From Amphirosellinia nigrospora (taxonomy: Eukaryota > Ascomycota > Sordariomycetes > Xylariales > Xylariaceae): DNA of 64,000 bases. A program made the position numbers and the translations under genes. Below, piece after piece: positions 26,225 to 38,379 of this stretch. The DNA is taken from assembly GCA_004123355.1 (NCBI GenBank), contig SCHM01000003.1:2639236-2703235 (forward strand), written 5' to 3'. Below the pieces are notes generated by a model. That model did not search any database. It was given only the letters and a program-made list of their open reading frames with translations, and was not told the DNA's origin. Within the stretch, counting starts at the first letter, position 1. The number at the start of each line of letters is the position of its first letter.

Positions 26225-27894
26225 TTCTGTGTTGAACACTGTCAGTTCCAAGTCATATAGTGTGAGACATGAACTTCTTTTCTAGTCCGATTGAAACTTA
26301 CTGTAGTGGTAGAGCAGACGCTGCGATGAACAAAGGGTCTGAGATCTGAGGAGGGGTACGTAAGTTATTGCCGGATGCTCGGGACGAAGGCTGTTGAGTT
26401 CACAAAAGCCCGCAACTGCAACTTACACGAAGGAGATCTAGAGACGGGATGGGAATGAGAGAGTGAGAGAGAGTGAGGGACAGGAGGGAAAGAAAGGAGG
26501 ATTGAGGGAGTAATATAGAAAGGGCTTAGTAGAAGAACCGAAGTAGTAAGCATTGAGGGGCGGAACAAGACAATAAAGGTCGGCGTCGAAGGATTGCCTA
26601 CGTCGGAGAAAATTTGGGACTGGATCTGCCCCTCCATTGCCGCCGACAGCACAAAGGCCCCTCCAGCCCCTCGTTGGGCCCTGAATCTCACTGGCTGCTG
26701 GCCGCTAGACCTGCAAGTCCTCTGGACCCTCTTATTGCCCGCCGGATTCCTACGGCGACTGGTTCAGCGATTGGACCGTTGCGCCCGCTAGCTCTCTGCT
26801 CGGCTTAGCGGCTTAGTGTCTCGACCCCTCGCCCCAGGCTTTCGGCAAATAAACTGACACCTTTCTTCGCTGCTCCGTAAACAAATACCCAACATTATTT
26901 CCGACACAACCGTGCAAGCCTGCCATCATTTTCGGCGAATTGCTTGCCTACGTTACAGTCCTCCGAAATTGACAAGACTTGCCTGCTCTACCCAGTCACA
27001 GTCACACTAAGAGCAACAACCGTGGGCTACTATGATTGTTGGAATGGGTGACGGTCATTTCTAGGTTTTGCGACCACCGCCGAACGTACATAATATCTGA
27101 ACGGAGGTCTGCGGAGGGCTCCATAGAAAGTGGGGAGAGATGCTAGTTGACAAATTAAGAAGTGATCAGCCAGCAGATTGGAGGTTACTACTATACGTGT
27201 AGTCCCTGATACTGCTAGTTGTGCTCATTACTAGTATTAGATAATTGCCCAATCAAATAAAATGATAATAATGCTGTACTAGAAGTCTTATCCAACACAT
27301 GTAACAATATGGCAAGGTTATGCCCGTATAGACACACAGACCCTTAGCTCGGCGATGGTCCGGTCACTGGCCGCGTAAGCCGGCCCGGTGAACTCCACGA
27401 TATCCCACAAGTTGGTTGCCAACTATCGTGTATAGCACGTTAAGTAGCCAATAGGCCGTCTGATGTGGGCTATTTCCAACCAACTAGCAATCTGCTTAAA
27501 TCACGTCTCAGAGACTGATGCCTACTTGTTCATTCATGCTGACATCTCACCCAGCAACATGGATAGTCAATTACCTATATCAAGGCTGAGACCTTCGAAT
27601 ATGGAGGGCCTTTCTCCTTCTCGCTATTGAGCGTTCGCTCCATATTTTCCTCGGCTTCTTCGTCATGATAGCAGCATATCGGTAAGCTTTTACTTCCCGT
27701 CCCATAAAAGTACAGGCACATGTCTACTCATGATGGCACCTAGCTCCGTAGGATGGCAACACCAGATAACACCGTCAAGATGTTGTGCCGAGTAAATGCT
27801 TGTTGTTTATAGAACCCAATGAGAGCGCCCAATCGCGAACGCCGTGCCAGATGCATGCCTACCGAAACATCATCCCACCTTTCCAATCATGTCT
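26225..27894. other. Intergenic region upstream of SAH hydrolase
   Basis: About 1.7 kb. The first 600 bases are the promoter and leader of the hydrolase, with a polypurine GA-repeat tract at 26455-26500. The remainder shows no gene. Open frames at 27785-28035 are antisense to the 3' end of eIF3h and are not supported. Confidence 0.5.
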
Positions 27895-29136
27895 TCATTC
27901 CGGCAGCAGGTTCCCCCTGACTGCGAACATCTTGGCGCTAACACACGCCGTAAACCCATCTACTGCTTGCTGTATTGCTCAACTTGCTTCGCATTCAACA
28001 TGCCCTCGAGGCGGCTGGTTCTTGTGGTAGTTTGAAAATGCGTTGCCACTCATCTTCGGGTAACGGCTGTTGCTTAGCGGCAACACGTGCCGCGTTCTCC
28101 GCCTTACGCTTTGTTTGCCATGCTGTTATTGTTAGTCTGTTCTCGTGCCAATTGTCTCTGGTAGTACTGGTAGTTGTTGAGTTCGGTGTAGTGTGACTCT
28201 ATGCTGTCGAGTAGTAGATCACACGTCTTCTCTAGGAATGGATCTATCGAGAGGTCGAGAGTATCGGCTGAAGGATGAAGAGGCATTTGGATAGGATTTT
28301 TTGGAGATCGGCTAGTGATGTAGGCATGGCCAAATCACCAGTTATCGGCTTCGCAGGAATTTGGTGCAGGAACGAGGTGAGAAGGTGGGAATTATGCATG
28401 GTGACTGGGAATTCGGCGAAGATGTCCTTGAAGGATAGTTTCGATTTTTTGCAGGCTATTGTAGTTAGCATTACATCTTCTCGGGAGTTAGCGGTCAAGT
28501 CGAACCTCTCTGTCGTGAACTTGCCCTCCTTGTATGCGGTCATGAAGGTGGGGTTAGTCTAAAGGCGCGCAAGCTCAGAGCACCCTGCGAGCTCCGGCTG
28601 ACATCATGAACAAGGGCTACTGTCTTGTCGTTTTCCCGCTGTAGTGATATTGATTCTCGATGAAGCCGAGGTTGACAAAGTTGCCCATGGTAGCGCTCGT
28701 ATACCAGCCGACATTGTTAGCATCGACATTTACCTCCTTAAGGTGCCTAATCATCTCGTTTTGGTAGGTAATGTTGGCTTTTGCCCGAGGCGCGGCAGCG
28801 GCGAGTGAAGATGCGTCGTTCTGGTGGCTGCCTTCGACATTGGCAACATCGGCGGTGGGGAAAGGGAAGGAATTTGTGATTTCCACGACTCCATCCTGGT
28901 CCATGCCAACGATGGATCCGGTGGCAGTAGTTGGGAAGCTAGCAGAGCAGTGCTTGACAATCTTCATGACAACCTATAGATACGCAAGCATATGTCAGTA
29001 TGCGACTGTAGCAATCAGAGGTTCGCGATCGAGATGACGGAGGGGTGCAAGGAGGCAAGGAGGGGTATGAATGGTTTGACTAACCAGGGCTTCCACTGGA
29101 CCGTCTTCAACGGCGCATCTTGAGGGAGTCGGCCAT
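27895..29136 (-). CDS. eIF3h: Translation initiation factor eIF3 subunit h, frameshifted in this sequence
   Basis: A cytosolic MPN-domain (non-catalytic) subunit of eIF3, which recruits mRNA to the 40S ribosome. Motifs in order: MADSLK start, VQVEAL split by an intron (29094-28974, gttagt...atag), [124 protein letters not shown], then [22 protein letters not shown] and a C-terminal coiled coil with [12 protein letters not shown] and [11 protein letters not shown]. At least seven frame breaks fall at short homopolymers (for example GGGG 28550-28553, TTTTTT 28297-28302, TTTT 28631-28634 on the plus strand), each repaired by one added base. Because eIF3h is normally single-copy, base-calling errors are preferred over pseudogene. 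Stop at 27895-27897 follows NLLPE, the usual fungal ending. Confidence 0.9.
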
Positions 29137-30486
29137 GATTCCAGCAATGAAACTCAAGAGGTAGATCGTATCGTCTTATCTCGCTTGCTCGAGTCGCGGT
29201 GTGGCGTGTATATGATGAATGGCGAACGGTCGCAAGGCACGCGTCGCTGGAGCCTCAAATTTTGTGGTTTCGCAAAATTGTGTGTGTGGCAGCTGGTCGG
29301 TTTGGGGGGAGGCGGGGGCGCGTGGCAGAAACAGACTTACCTAATCTTACTGGCTACTTACCTAACCTTAGGTACATCCAAGCGCCTACCTAGGTCCCCG
29401 CACTACCTACACGGGTCCAGGCGAGTGGTACCTCCATCAATTACCATTACCATCCGAGCTCCAGGTAAATCACCTTTATCCCAAGGTGCCCAGGTCCCTG
29501 CTCGAACGAGAACCCCCCTCGAACGAAGTATTCCGATCTAGGCCGGACAGTGGTCGGACTAGACGCAAGCGGACGTCTCTCGTCTCAGAAGAACAAGTGC
29601 TGGGGCGTGCGTGATCCTTAAAGAGCGAGCGAAGCGAATAAATGCCAATCCCACTCTTGACCCCCCACGCCAGAGTTCGGGGTGTTGTCATCTTCCATGT
29701 CATTTAGGCCACTAATAGACTTCTGCTGAAAGAGCCTCATCTTGACGTCGTCTCATCTTTATATGTGATCTTCGCCGTCGTTGAACGCTTCCAATTCAGC
29801 CAAATATCGCCATGCCGCCGTGACGCCTAGCTCTGAGCGTGTGCTCAAGCCTCCCGTCATCACGCAGCTGACGACTGGGGCTATCAGGCTATCAAGGACT
29901 GCCACGAGCACCAAGACAGGGCCTGATTAGCCCCCTCCGCAACACTCTCCGCAACACCCGCCTGGCCCTGTTCCTCGTCTCAGACTGCTTGCTGCGCGCC
30001 AGATATCTGGGTACTGGTAGCGTCGCCCTCCCGGCTCTCTCAGCACAGCGCAGCGCAGCGCAGCACAGCACAACGCAGCGCTACACCTGTTACTGGGGGA
30101 TCATCCTGCATTGGGTAGAGGGAACAAGAGCTTCCGGTTTTTGGATCCATTTCTATTGTGATTGCGTCTCATCTGCGCCTCCTGGCAATCAAAATGACAG
30201 ATACTCACTTCTACATACCCTGCGCCGAAAAAGATCTACTCTACTGTACGTACAACAGTTACCAGCAAAATCCATGCCACGGTGTGACGGCTCGTGTCTT
30301 TCATGTGCAACCCTGGTCTACTATTCCCCATGAACACACCGCATGGTTACGTCCAGCTCTCGTTCCATTCGCCACAGCCAACCGGTGGCCTCTATCTATT
30401 CTCCTCCTGCCCTTGGATCCTCTGTCGAACCGCTTCGATGATAACTCGCATGCAGCAGCTTGACCTGATGCTACCCCACCAGCTCG
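29137..30486. other. Intergenic region
   Basis: About 1.35 kb between eIF3h and the UPF0643 gene. It contains TACCTAGGTA-like palindromes at 29335-29400 and a short AGC/GCGCA microsatellite at 30041-30081. No gene recognised. Confidence 0.5.
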
Positions 30487-31206
30487 TCACGCCCAGTCGG
30501 TAATCTCCCAGCTTTCCACTTCGTCCCGAATGATAAGCCTGTGCCGGTCAATCTTCCAATGGGAATAGAGGTCCCGGGCTGCCGTGGCTGCCCGTCGATG
30601 CGCGGGTCCGATGCCTCCTTTCCTTGCGTCTTCTTGCGATCTCCACACGCATGTTGCCAGATTTTTGCCATCCTTATCAGGGCTTCCAAACCAGTATCTA
30701 AGCCTTGTCAGTGCATGATGTGCATCAGCGGCGCAGAACCACCTACTTGAGGAACCCGCCACTGGCTGTTGCTTCTGCGTGTGCCGCCTTGTCCAAAGCC
30801 CCCAGGTCCTCATACACCGTTGTCGGTGGGATCTGGGAACGGAACGCGACCACAAAAAACGAGCTTCCTTTCCAGCTGTGTTCTTTTTGCTGCGTTAGCC
30901 GTTTTACCTGGTCCATTACCTCTCTCCAGTTGAAGGTATCGATATATGGGGCAGTGGCATAATCGGGCCGGAGACACTTCAAGTGAACTAGCGCCTGCGC
31001 AAGGATTGCATTCTCCATGTCGAGACTCTTCAGATTCAATAGGTGTTCCCTTTCGGTATAAGGTGACATGACCATCAGATTTTCGGCCTCATCTAGGAAA
31101 GTCTCAGGGTCGCGAGGCCTTTCGTTGAAACTATGACTGTTGTTTTGCTGGCGGTAGTGGCGGGCATAGATTCTGCGCTATGCAGATATTCATGCTGGAC
31201 AGCCAT
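30487..31206 (-). CDS. UPF0643 family protein, frame break near N-terminus
   Basis: A conserved fungal protein of unknown function. The body is unmistakable for the family: TFLDEAENLMVMSPYTEREHLLNLKSLDMENAILAQALVHLKCLRPDYATAPYIDTFNW, SSFFVVAFRSQIPPTTVYEDLGALDKAAHAEATASGGFLK, then after an intron (30746-30698, gtaggt...ttag) YWFGSPDKDGKNLATCVWRSQEDARKGGIGPAHRRAA and DRHRLIIRDEVESWEITDW to the stop at 30489-30487. The last part looks acyltransferase-like (IWRSxEDA, heavily conserved), but no activity should be assumed. The N-terminus MAVQHEY...STKGLAT joins the body in frame only if one base is added at GGG 31107-31109. Start could instead be the internal MPATT at about 31167. Confidence 0.85.
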
Positions 31207-34200
31207 AGTCTCGCCTAAATCCACAGATGCCCTTGCAGCTTATGGAATGATGACGAACTCAACAAGATACGCAACGAGTTGTTAGGTATAGTACTGCAAG
31301 AAAGAACTGCTCGCGGATCAATGGGTAGGGAAATGAGCTTCGTGGTAGGTTATGTGCTTTGCTAGGCCAGATAGGTCGAATCCTCACAATTGGATGTTTG
31401 AAGGAGACGGCATAAATCCAGGCGACTCTCGAGACAACTTATACAAACGAACACCCCGGCCACCGTTGATCTCTCTTACTCCAGCCGATTACGACGTTTG
31501 AGCTCTGCATTGATAATGCCGTGTACCAACAACAATCAGCGCCGGTACCGCTTGGGCCTTATAACATCTACTCTCTGGGAATGTTGCGCTATCGCGCCAT
31601 CCTGCCGATTGCTGATATCATCATTTCCCGTCATTAGTATGGGCCAGTGCCAGTGGCCAGCGTGTCAATTATTATGTCAAATCACGACGTATTTCCCCGG
31701 ACGCTAACATAAGTTCACCCAGACTATCGACTCCATGTTGCGCAGTGTTTGCGGCGCACCATACGTGTCTCACTTTCCCAACCGATAACAGCTTATAATA
31801 CAGGTTGTATAACTGAGAGATGGGCAATTTAACACTAGCAAGTAGCTTTGCCCTCGCTAACCTAGTATTAGGGAGGCCTATTAATTTTTTAACGGGGACG
31901 ACAATGCTGCATGAGTAAGGCTTCTAACACTAGCTCGATAGACATTTTATGTCGAAAGAATTCGTTTCAGCTATGATTAGTCCGACTTCACAACATCAAG
32001 CTCGCTCACCGCCAATCACGAAAGCCACACTAAACTCCAGACTAGTTAGTGTAGACCCAAATCCCTTGGGAATCTCGAGGCCCGAAGCACTTCGGGCTTG
32101 CTACTTACTACTATAGCAAGCTACGAGCCGCCCAGTGAGCTTTTCTTCAACACTCGTCACCTATTTAGCCCATCATCTACCATACATGTGCCTAGCGCTC
32201 TCTAAATTTCCTTCATTATCAACGGCGTATATCATATAGAGCGTCATCTATAGAGACCACTTCCTTGGTGACTGTTTGCGTCCGAAACCGGTCTGTATTA
32301 TGTTGCAGTCACTTTGCTGCGGAAAAAAGGGAATCCCTGGCGGTATCCGCTCGCAATGTCCTCCTCCACGAAGCTTAGGGAACCAGCCAATAGCATGTCC
32401 TCACTTGTCTGATTGCGTAATCGGAAGTAGTACGAGAAAGATCTTAAAGAGATGTAGGCGCCTTGGCAGAAATGTCAGGATTACCAGTTCCCGGGGCTCA
32501 ACACCAACACCCTTTGTGAAACCTTCGGATCTCACAGCCGAAGGTATGACGAATCAAACGAGACCAATTAGCAAATACTTGTTTATCATTTCGGGTAGTT
32601 CTTATCTTTTACGTCGTGCAGGGCGACTGAAAGTCTTAAAGTTCGTTGAATACACTTCCACATTCCAGCGATCACTGGCTGCAAAGAATGATGCCTGCCT
32701 ATGACGTACAGGATACATGATGGAAGATAATGTAACCCTACACTGCATCTCGTGCATAAGAAAAAGAATGATAACGGTAAGTAGGTGCCATATGGGCGCA
32801 AGGTTATCTAGTAGTCCGCTTCATGCCAAGATAAGACTTCTTACACTTGTAGATATAGCTGATATATATTCGACTCTAGGAACATCGTCATGTACGAGTT
32901 ACTATATCATAGTCACAAACGTCGTGGATCTATCCAAATGTGGCCTTAATAAGAACCTTGTTAGCATCAACCTGAGATGAACTTGGACTTAAATAGCTAT
33001 AGGCAGGGTAGGATGTATGCCATCTAAATTTTGAGCATACGAGAAGGACACTAGTACCATTCGAGCTTCTTACTCAGCCAATACAATACGGGGTTGAACC
33101 TAGAAAAGGTAATAATTGTGATACCAGGGAGGCCACAAAACTTAAGTATACTTGCCTACCTACGGTTAGGTCCGTTGTGCACAGGCTCTAACCTACTATA
33201 AAGTTACACCGCTGATCTTGCTTAAGTTGAGAGACAACACATTTGTCCGTCCGCCCGTACGAGTTAGAACTTTGCATGCCGGGAGTGAATGCCGATACTT
33301 TCTCAAGTCTAAGATATGGGGACCTGTGTTGCTGCCACGTGTATTCTCGTCCACGTTCTTTCTTTGCACTTATCTACCCGGGCTTAGACTCGATTAGGCA
33401 TATCAAGGACTACTCAAACCACAAGTGTGTGTTATAAACGCTCGACTAAGATTACCAAGAGCAGGTTCTATATAGACCTAGCCCCCGGCGATAAGGCAAT
33501 AAGAAAAGGGGTTAAGGAAGTTGTGTGATAGGCTAACTTGATGCAAATGTAATACCGCTTCGCTACCCATGAATGACCGAAAGCGTCGTGACACTACAGA
33601 AACCTTGCCTGTTCTTTGTTGAGGCATTGTTTAGGCTACGGAATCAAACCCGAAATCATTCTTGCAGCCGCCGGATCTGCCACGGCGCTAGGCAGTCATT
33701 GCCCTAGGTGGGCGGTTTTTTTTCAGCGCGTCAAGTGACGTGACTTGTACTTTAAATACCCGGCGCCGAAGTTGGTTTGGTAACCCAAAGATAGGGTAAT
33801 AGCACTATAAGGTACACACACTTATGCTCTGGTTTCAAATCCAGACATCCAAGCTAGCATCAAACATCCCATAGATCTTAGCTACTCCGATCTCGCTTCA
33901 ACTTCTACACACAACCAAGACATTGGTTGATAAACGTGTTATAGCACCAATCATAATGGAATATTTGAAATATTCCTCCTCACGTCTATATGACTATTTC
34001 TATGCAATTAGTTGAAGCAGGATTCTAGATAGAAAAGGAAGCAAACTCCTTATTCAAAATCTGAAAGAAACAAGTGCCATGGCGAGAATAAATCTAAAAA
34101 AATCCATGTATATCCAGGATTCCGATAATGGGTTGTGATATGCAATTTCTTTTCTCTGATGCCTTGGTTTTGGAGGCCTGTATCACACAAATTTGAGTTT

Positions 34201-36577
34201 AGTCTGAATAAGACAGCCCTTGGCAGGATAGGCTAATAGATATACTCACGTCAGGGGTGTGTTGATTTGAATGTTGCACGAAGGGTCGGGAACTCCCATT
34301 TAACTACCCCATCGATACCCATATTGTTGTCAGACGCTGAGGTCGTAAGGGAGATAAACGGTTCCATAGAGCGGACCTAGTATATAGCATCCAGGTATAA
34401 TAAGATAGGAGAGCTCAAGAATTCATGATATTAAGTCCTTACTCATATACACTTTGGAGCCCAATCCTTTCGACAATTGCCTTCGTCACTAACGAGAGTG
34501 CCAAGAATATATGCTCGAAATCTATATTCTACCAGTCTTGTATATATTATAGCTTATCTTAGTTCCTTTTCCACTGATTTTCTCAGTAGTCCTTGTTTTC
34601 GGTCCGACCTAAGATAAAAACTCGAACCCTGCGGCAATTCCCAGCCCCTTCGCCATTCTGATATATTAATGTTGTAGGCGACTTGTCCGCGATTATCACG
34701 AGCAGAAACGCGTCCCTTTTGTACAAGCACTCACATACTTTACGTATCAATTCAATTAACCCTTCAAAAGTATATCATGGAGCGCCACAGATCAACTCTA
34801 GGAGACTGAGCGTATCGGATACGGATCTTCGGTCCGTTTGTATGTAAGTGTGCCCAATGCTCCTGCGAGATATATAGGATTACCTCCTCCTCGGGCAATA
34901 ATAATTAGCAAATACGGGATATACCGGTAGCGAGGAGCAGTGTGAGAAAGTGTCTTTATCACGCAGTCCAGAACAAAGTAAACAAAACTGGCTTTTTTTT
35001 AACTACGACGGGGTATATTATGACATCACGCCTATAATAAGAACGAGGAAGCTTAGTATTTGCGTAGTTGGACCTCACCTGGCCGAATATCCATTACCTT
35101 GTCTAGATCGGCTACTTGACGAACTCTTCACACATTCAGTACCTGTGGTTGGTTATTCATGGGCTTTTCTAGTTAGTTAGACATCTCTTAAGAATCTCTA
35201 TGCCCTAAATTAAGTATATGACGAACCTGCTAAACCGACATGGGTCGGGCAACGTGTATTTAGCCCCATCATACGATCTGTAGCATTGTCGCCCCATGCC
35301 CTTTGCTGAATGGTCCTAAGCTACATCACTACCTGTGTATGTACCTGTAGACTAATGCAAAGGTCTGCCGATATGATCTGATGTCATAGCTCTTGTGTCC
35401 TTTAAAAAATCGCTAATTCTATGCTATTACTTCCCTATCTTGAAATTCTGTTGCTTGATTCTTTCATGAGACCAACTCGTTTCTACCTCATTCATCCGTG
35501 CCATACGAGTGTGAGGTGTGATCTTCTAGTTGTAACACTGAGACCGTGATCCGAATGGGCATAGAGAAGTTGATTGTATTCAAACTTATAAGTTGTATAT
35601 CGCCCATTTAACTCGCCTAATAATTATTAGAGTTCCTATGATGATAGGTATGTCATAAATATTTGTTCTTGCCCGAGGGTCTCCAGAATTCTCCCTCGCG
35701 GGCTGTCCTACGGATCTCGTACGGAGCGCACTAAATACTACCCTATGAGGCCGACGGAGTCGCACAAGTATCGCGAGTCTCAGGCACTCACCAAATACCG
35801 AGATAGATAACCGAGACACACAGACTCCGGCTAGACAGGTCTATGGAGGTCCGCGAGGCTGTAGGATAAATGAGGAAGACATTCGAGCATAAAGGCACGG
35901 AATCTTCCTACCTGGAGACAGAGGAGTTAGATCTCCATGGCGCCTTTGGCGCCTTAGTAGTTCATTACTCAATTTGAGCCCCTTTCCAAGCCCTCATAAC
36001 GAATGTTTTCCCGAGCACTCGTTCTCACTCCCCTGCTATACTCAAAGCAAGCACCATACCAATACCAATAGGGGAGAACGCAATGGAAGGTGATTCTACA
36101 ATTCTTTGAAAGCGAGTTTATTGAGCTGTTCAATCTTCTGACTACATGAGCCGAGGGCCTCATGTCTTCGGCCTACGTGGAAGACGTTCTCTAATTCACA
36201 TCTATAAAGACTGTTCCACAATTTGAAACACTGGTTGGATTTTCCTTATTTAAAGTAACCTTTTGATAGCATGGATTAACGGTGAGCAGAAGTGGAACGG
36301 ACGATTCTGCGTAGTGTATGAGAGCGGATTAATATGTTTCAATTGAAGTATATCCGCAGATTAATTGTCACCGTTTTCAAATTGCCCGGGACTTGATCAA
36401 AGGGTTTGTTGTATTATATATATAGCCCAGTAACGCGTCCATACTGTTATGGCATCTACGCGCCAATATTATTATTATATCACCCATGAAGCCAATAGCT
36501 TTCGGATGCCAGTACAGATGCCATGCAATAAACTGTCTCGAGTTGCTCCCTCATTAACCGAGTTCATTCGGGTATTC
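31207..36577. other. Long gene-poor interval
   Basis: About 5.4 kb with no supported gene besides the repeat at 35.7-36.0 kb. A short perfect palindrome CCCGAAGCACTTCGGG lies near 32090. A GC-richer patch at 33650-33770 contains a CRE-like TGACGTGACTT. The frame 32276-32704 is the longest here but shows no family motif. Confidence 0.5.
35690..35997. repeat. Dispersed degenerate repeat, copy 2
   Basis: Related to 22440-22735 in the same orientation. Common landmarks are ACGGATCTCG at the left, GGAGGTCCGCGAGGCT (35846-35861), a GGAATCTTC patch, CATGGCGCCTTTGGCGCC and TTTCCAAGCCC at the right. This copy is a few bases longer through small insertions. No terminal inverted repeats or coding capacity can be seen. 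Confidence 0.6.
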
Positions 36578-37433
36578 CTACTCATCATCGAGTATCCGAC
36601 TTGCTATACTGCCAAAACAGGAACTTCAAATCTAACAGGGCAAGTCAGATACCAAGTCTCGATTTATAATAGCACGTCGGGTGGATTATTCACTTACCTG
36701 TCGAGGGTATCTGCATCCCGGTACGCATGAAGCGCGAGGAACCCGATCAGAGCCAGATCTCCAAAATGATGACCCAGCTGAGGAACGTCGACCAGGAGAA
36801 CAAGAGATGGATGACGACATGACAGTGAAGACGAGACTAGACTGCCACGCATGAAACCTGGTGTCATTATATTAGTTTCCGAACATAGGCACTTAAATGT
36901 CGAATACCCCTCCGAGGCCCCCATTCTCCCATTCCAACCTTCCCTCACCTCCTCGTTGGAATGTACAATCTTAGAAGCAAGATCGCTGCTCCACAAAGCT
37001 CGTAATCTAGGAGAGTATACTTTCGAACCAGACTCACCTAACATAGTCGCTCTTCCGCTCGAGAATCAGCAGTATATGCGGCGCCAAGCGGCGGTATCCC
37101 GATATACGCCAACACAGCCTCGTAGTCAAGCCGTAGACCCAAACTGGTGTCGAACTCGCTGACGAACCCTCCGCCTCCCCCGCCCAACCCTATCCCGCCC
37201 CCACTTCCGCTCTCCGCCTAGGCCGTCCTCGACGCATATCCCGCGTGCCACGAGCGCTGCGGCTGCGGGTGGTGTAGTGGCGGGGGAGAAGTGGCGGCGA
37301 AGTTCCGCTGGGTCGGGCTGAAGGACTGCCGACGATCGAGCGACGCGCGCGGCGACAAAGCGCCCTCGGCCCCGGGCGGAGAAAACGGTCGGCTGTGCTC
37401 GGGCGGCGAGCTCTGGTACGGCGCGAAATCCAT
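36578..37433 (-). CDS. DUF4870/UPF0132-type small membrane protein, frameshifted in this sequence
   Basis: A fungal multi-pass membrane protein of unknown function. Exon 1 (37433-37038) encodes a proline-rich cytosolic-type start MDFAPYQSSPPEHSRPFSPP followed by FDTSLGLRLDYEAVLAYIGIPPLGA and ILERKSDYVR. Exon 2 (36857-36698) encodes RFHAWQSSLVFTVM and HLLFSWSTFLSW, then LALIGFLALHAYRDADTLDR. Exon 3 (36631-36578) encodes FEVPVFGSIASRILDDE and the stop. Introns are 37037-36858 (gtgagt...ccag) and 36697-36632 (gtaagt...ttag). Three hydrophobic helices are expected. The frame needs correction at about 37085, at two T runs inside exon 2 (near 36817 and 36764) and at AAAA 36613-36616 (plus strand). 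Motif order and splice sites are convincing. Function not known. Confidence 0.8.
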
Positions 37434-38379
37434 CGCGAAACTCTCGTTTGCGTTGTGTTGCGTTGTGTTCCTCCTCGCAGGTCTCGCAGGTCTCGCGTGA
37501 CCGCTGTCTGGGTAGGTGGGGGGCTTAACTGGGGCTTGGGCTGGTGCCGTCTTTCGATGTCTGCCTCGACGTTTTTGATGGATGAGAGTAGTTGTAGGCT
37601 AGATTATGAGTATTATTGCACTTGGATAGTGAGATGACGTTAAAGTTGTTCCAGATTCTCAGCTATAAGGTCATGGAATCGACATGCATGAACACAACAG
37701 GCCGGGCTTCGGCTTGGCGCAAACAGCGGCCGGTTGGTGATCTACAGGGTCCAGTTTAGCGTATAACCCGACCACACCTACGGAGGTCTGTGCCAAAATT
37801 GACGATCATCCTTAGCAATGGTGTAAAGTGCAAATAGGGGAGCTTATATACGGTGTAACGGCTTGGCAACCAGCTCATCGGGCCGCTTGCAGCCCGACAG
37901 TCTCAACAGAAAGCTGGCTGGGTATCTACCCTACTAGGCTAAGCCCTGAACTCCGCTCTAGCTAGCGATTGATATGCCCCATCTGCACTAACAGTATAGC
38001 GTAGTTAGTGGTCTATGACTTTATAGACTACTGCCGGCCCGAAACACTGCTTGCCAAGCCGTTACACCGTAGATAAGCTCCCCATTTGCACTTTACACCA
38101 TTGCCAAGGATGATCGTCAATTTTGGCACAGACCTCCGTACCTAGGTACCTACTGGTAGCACCCGGGTACCTTAGCCCCCAGATTTATAGGCTCATCACG
38201 CCGAGCTACCCACTAGCTATCAGCTGGGTTGTTAGGATGCTCTATTCTCATTTTCACATGAAGCTAAATTGGCCGAAGATACTAACCTAGGTATTGCTTT
38301 AGACTTATATACATTGTTGATCCTAGGTATATTGTTTTGCATGGCTTCATAGCACACACAGCTGAATAGTACACGCTTT
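37434..38379. other. Intergenic region containing a MITE
   Basis: The region holds the 5' side of the DUF4870-type gene, the inverted-repeat element described separately at 37779-38140, and about 240 bases that form the 3' flank of the mitochondrial uL10 gene. No further gene recognised. Confidence 0.5.
37779..38140. mobile_element. MITE-like element with about 91-bp terminal inverted repeats and TA target site
   Basis: The left arm 37779-37869 and the right arm 38051-38140 are reverse complements over about 90 bases with only three differences (one base indel and two substitutions). Both outer ends read TA then CGGAGGTCTGTGCC inwards. TA at both flanks fits the TA duplication of Tc1/mariner (Fot/pogo) transposons. 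The 180-base interior has no coding capacity, so the copy is non-autonomous. High arm identity implies a young insertion that has not suffered RIP. Confidence 0.85.

Noticed and set aside
25313-26260. A 315-codon open frame on the plus strand
   Set aside because: It lies exactly antisense to exon 1 of the SAH hydrolase, and its frame is open because of the codon bias of the opposite strand.
32276-32704. 142-codon open frame
   Set aside because: No family resemblance, with the composition of intergenic DNA and an overlapping frame on the other strand.
33820-33850. T-arm-like sequence GGTTTCAAATCC suggesting a tRNA
   Set aside because: One base too many in the T loop and no acceptor, D arm or anticodon stem can be folded around it.
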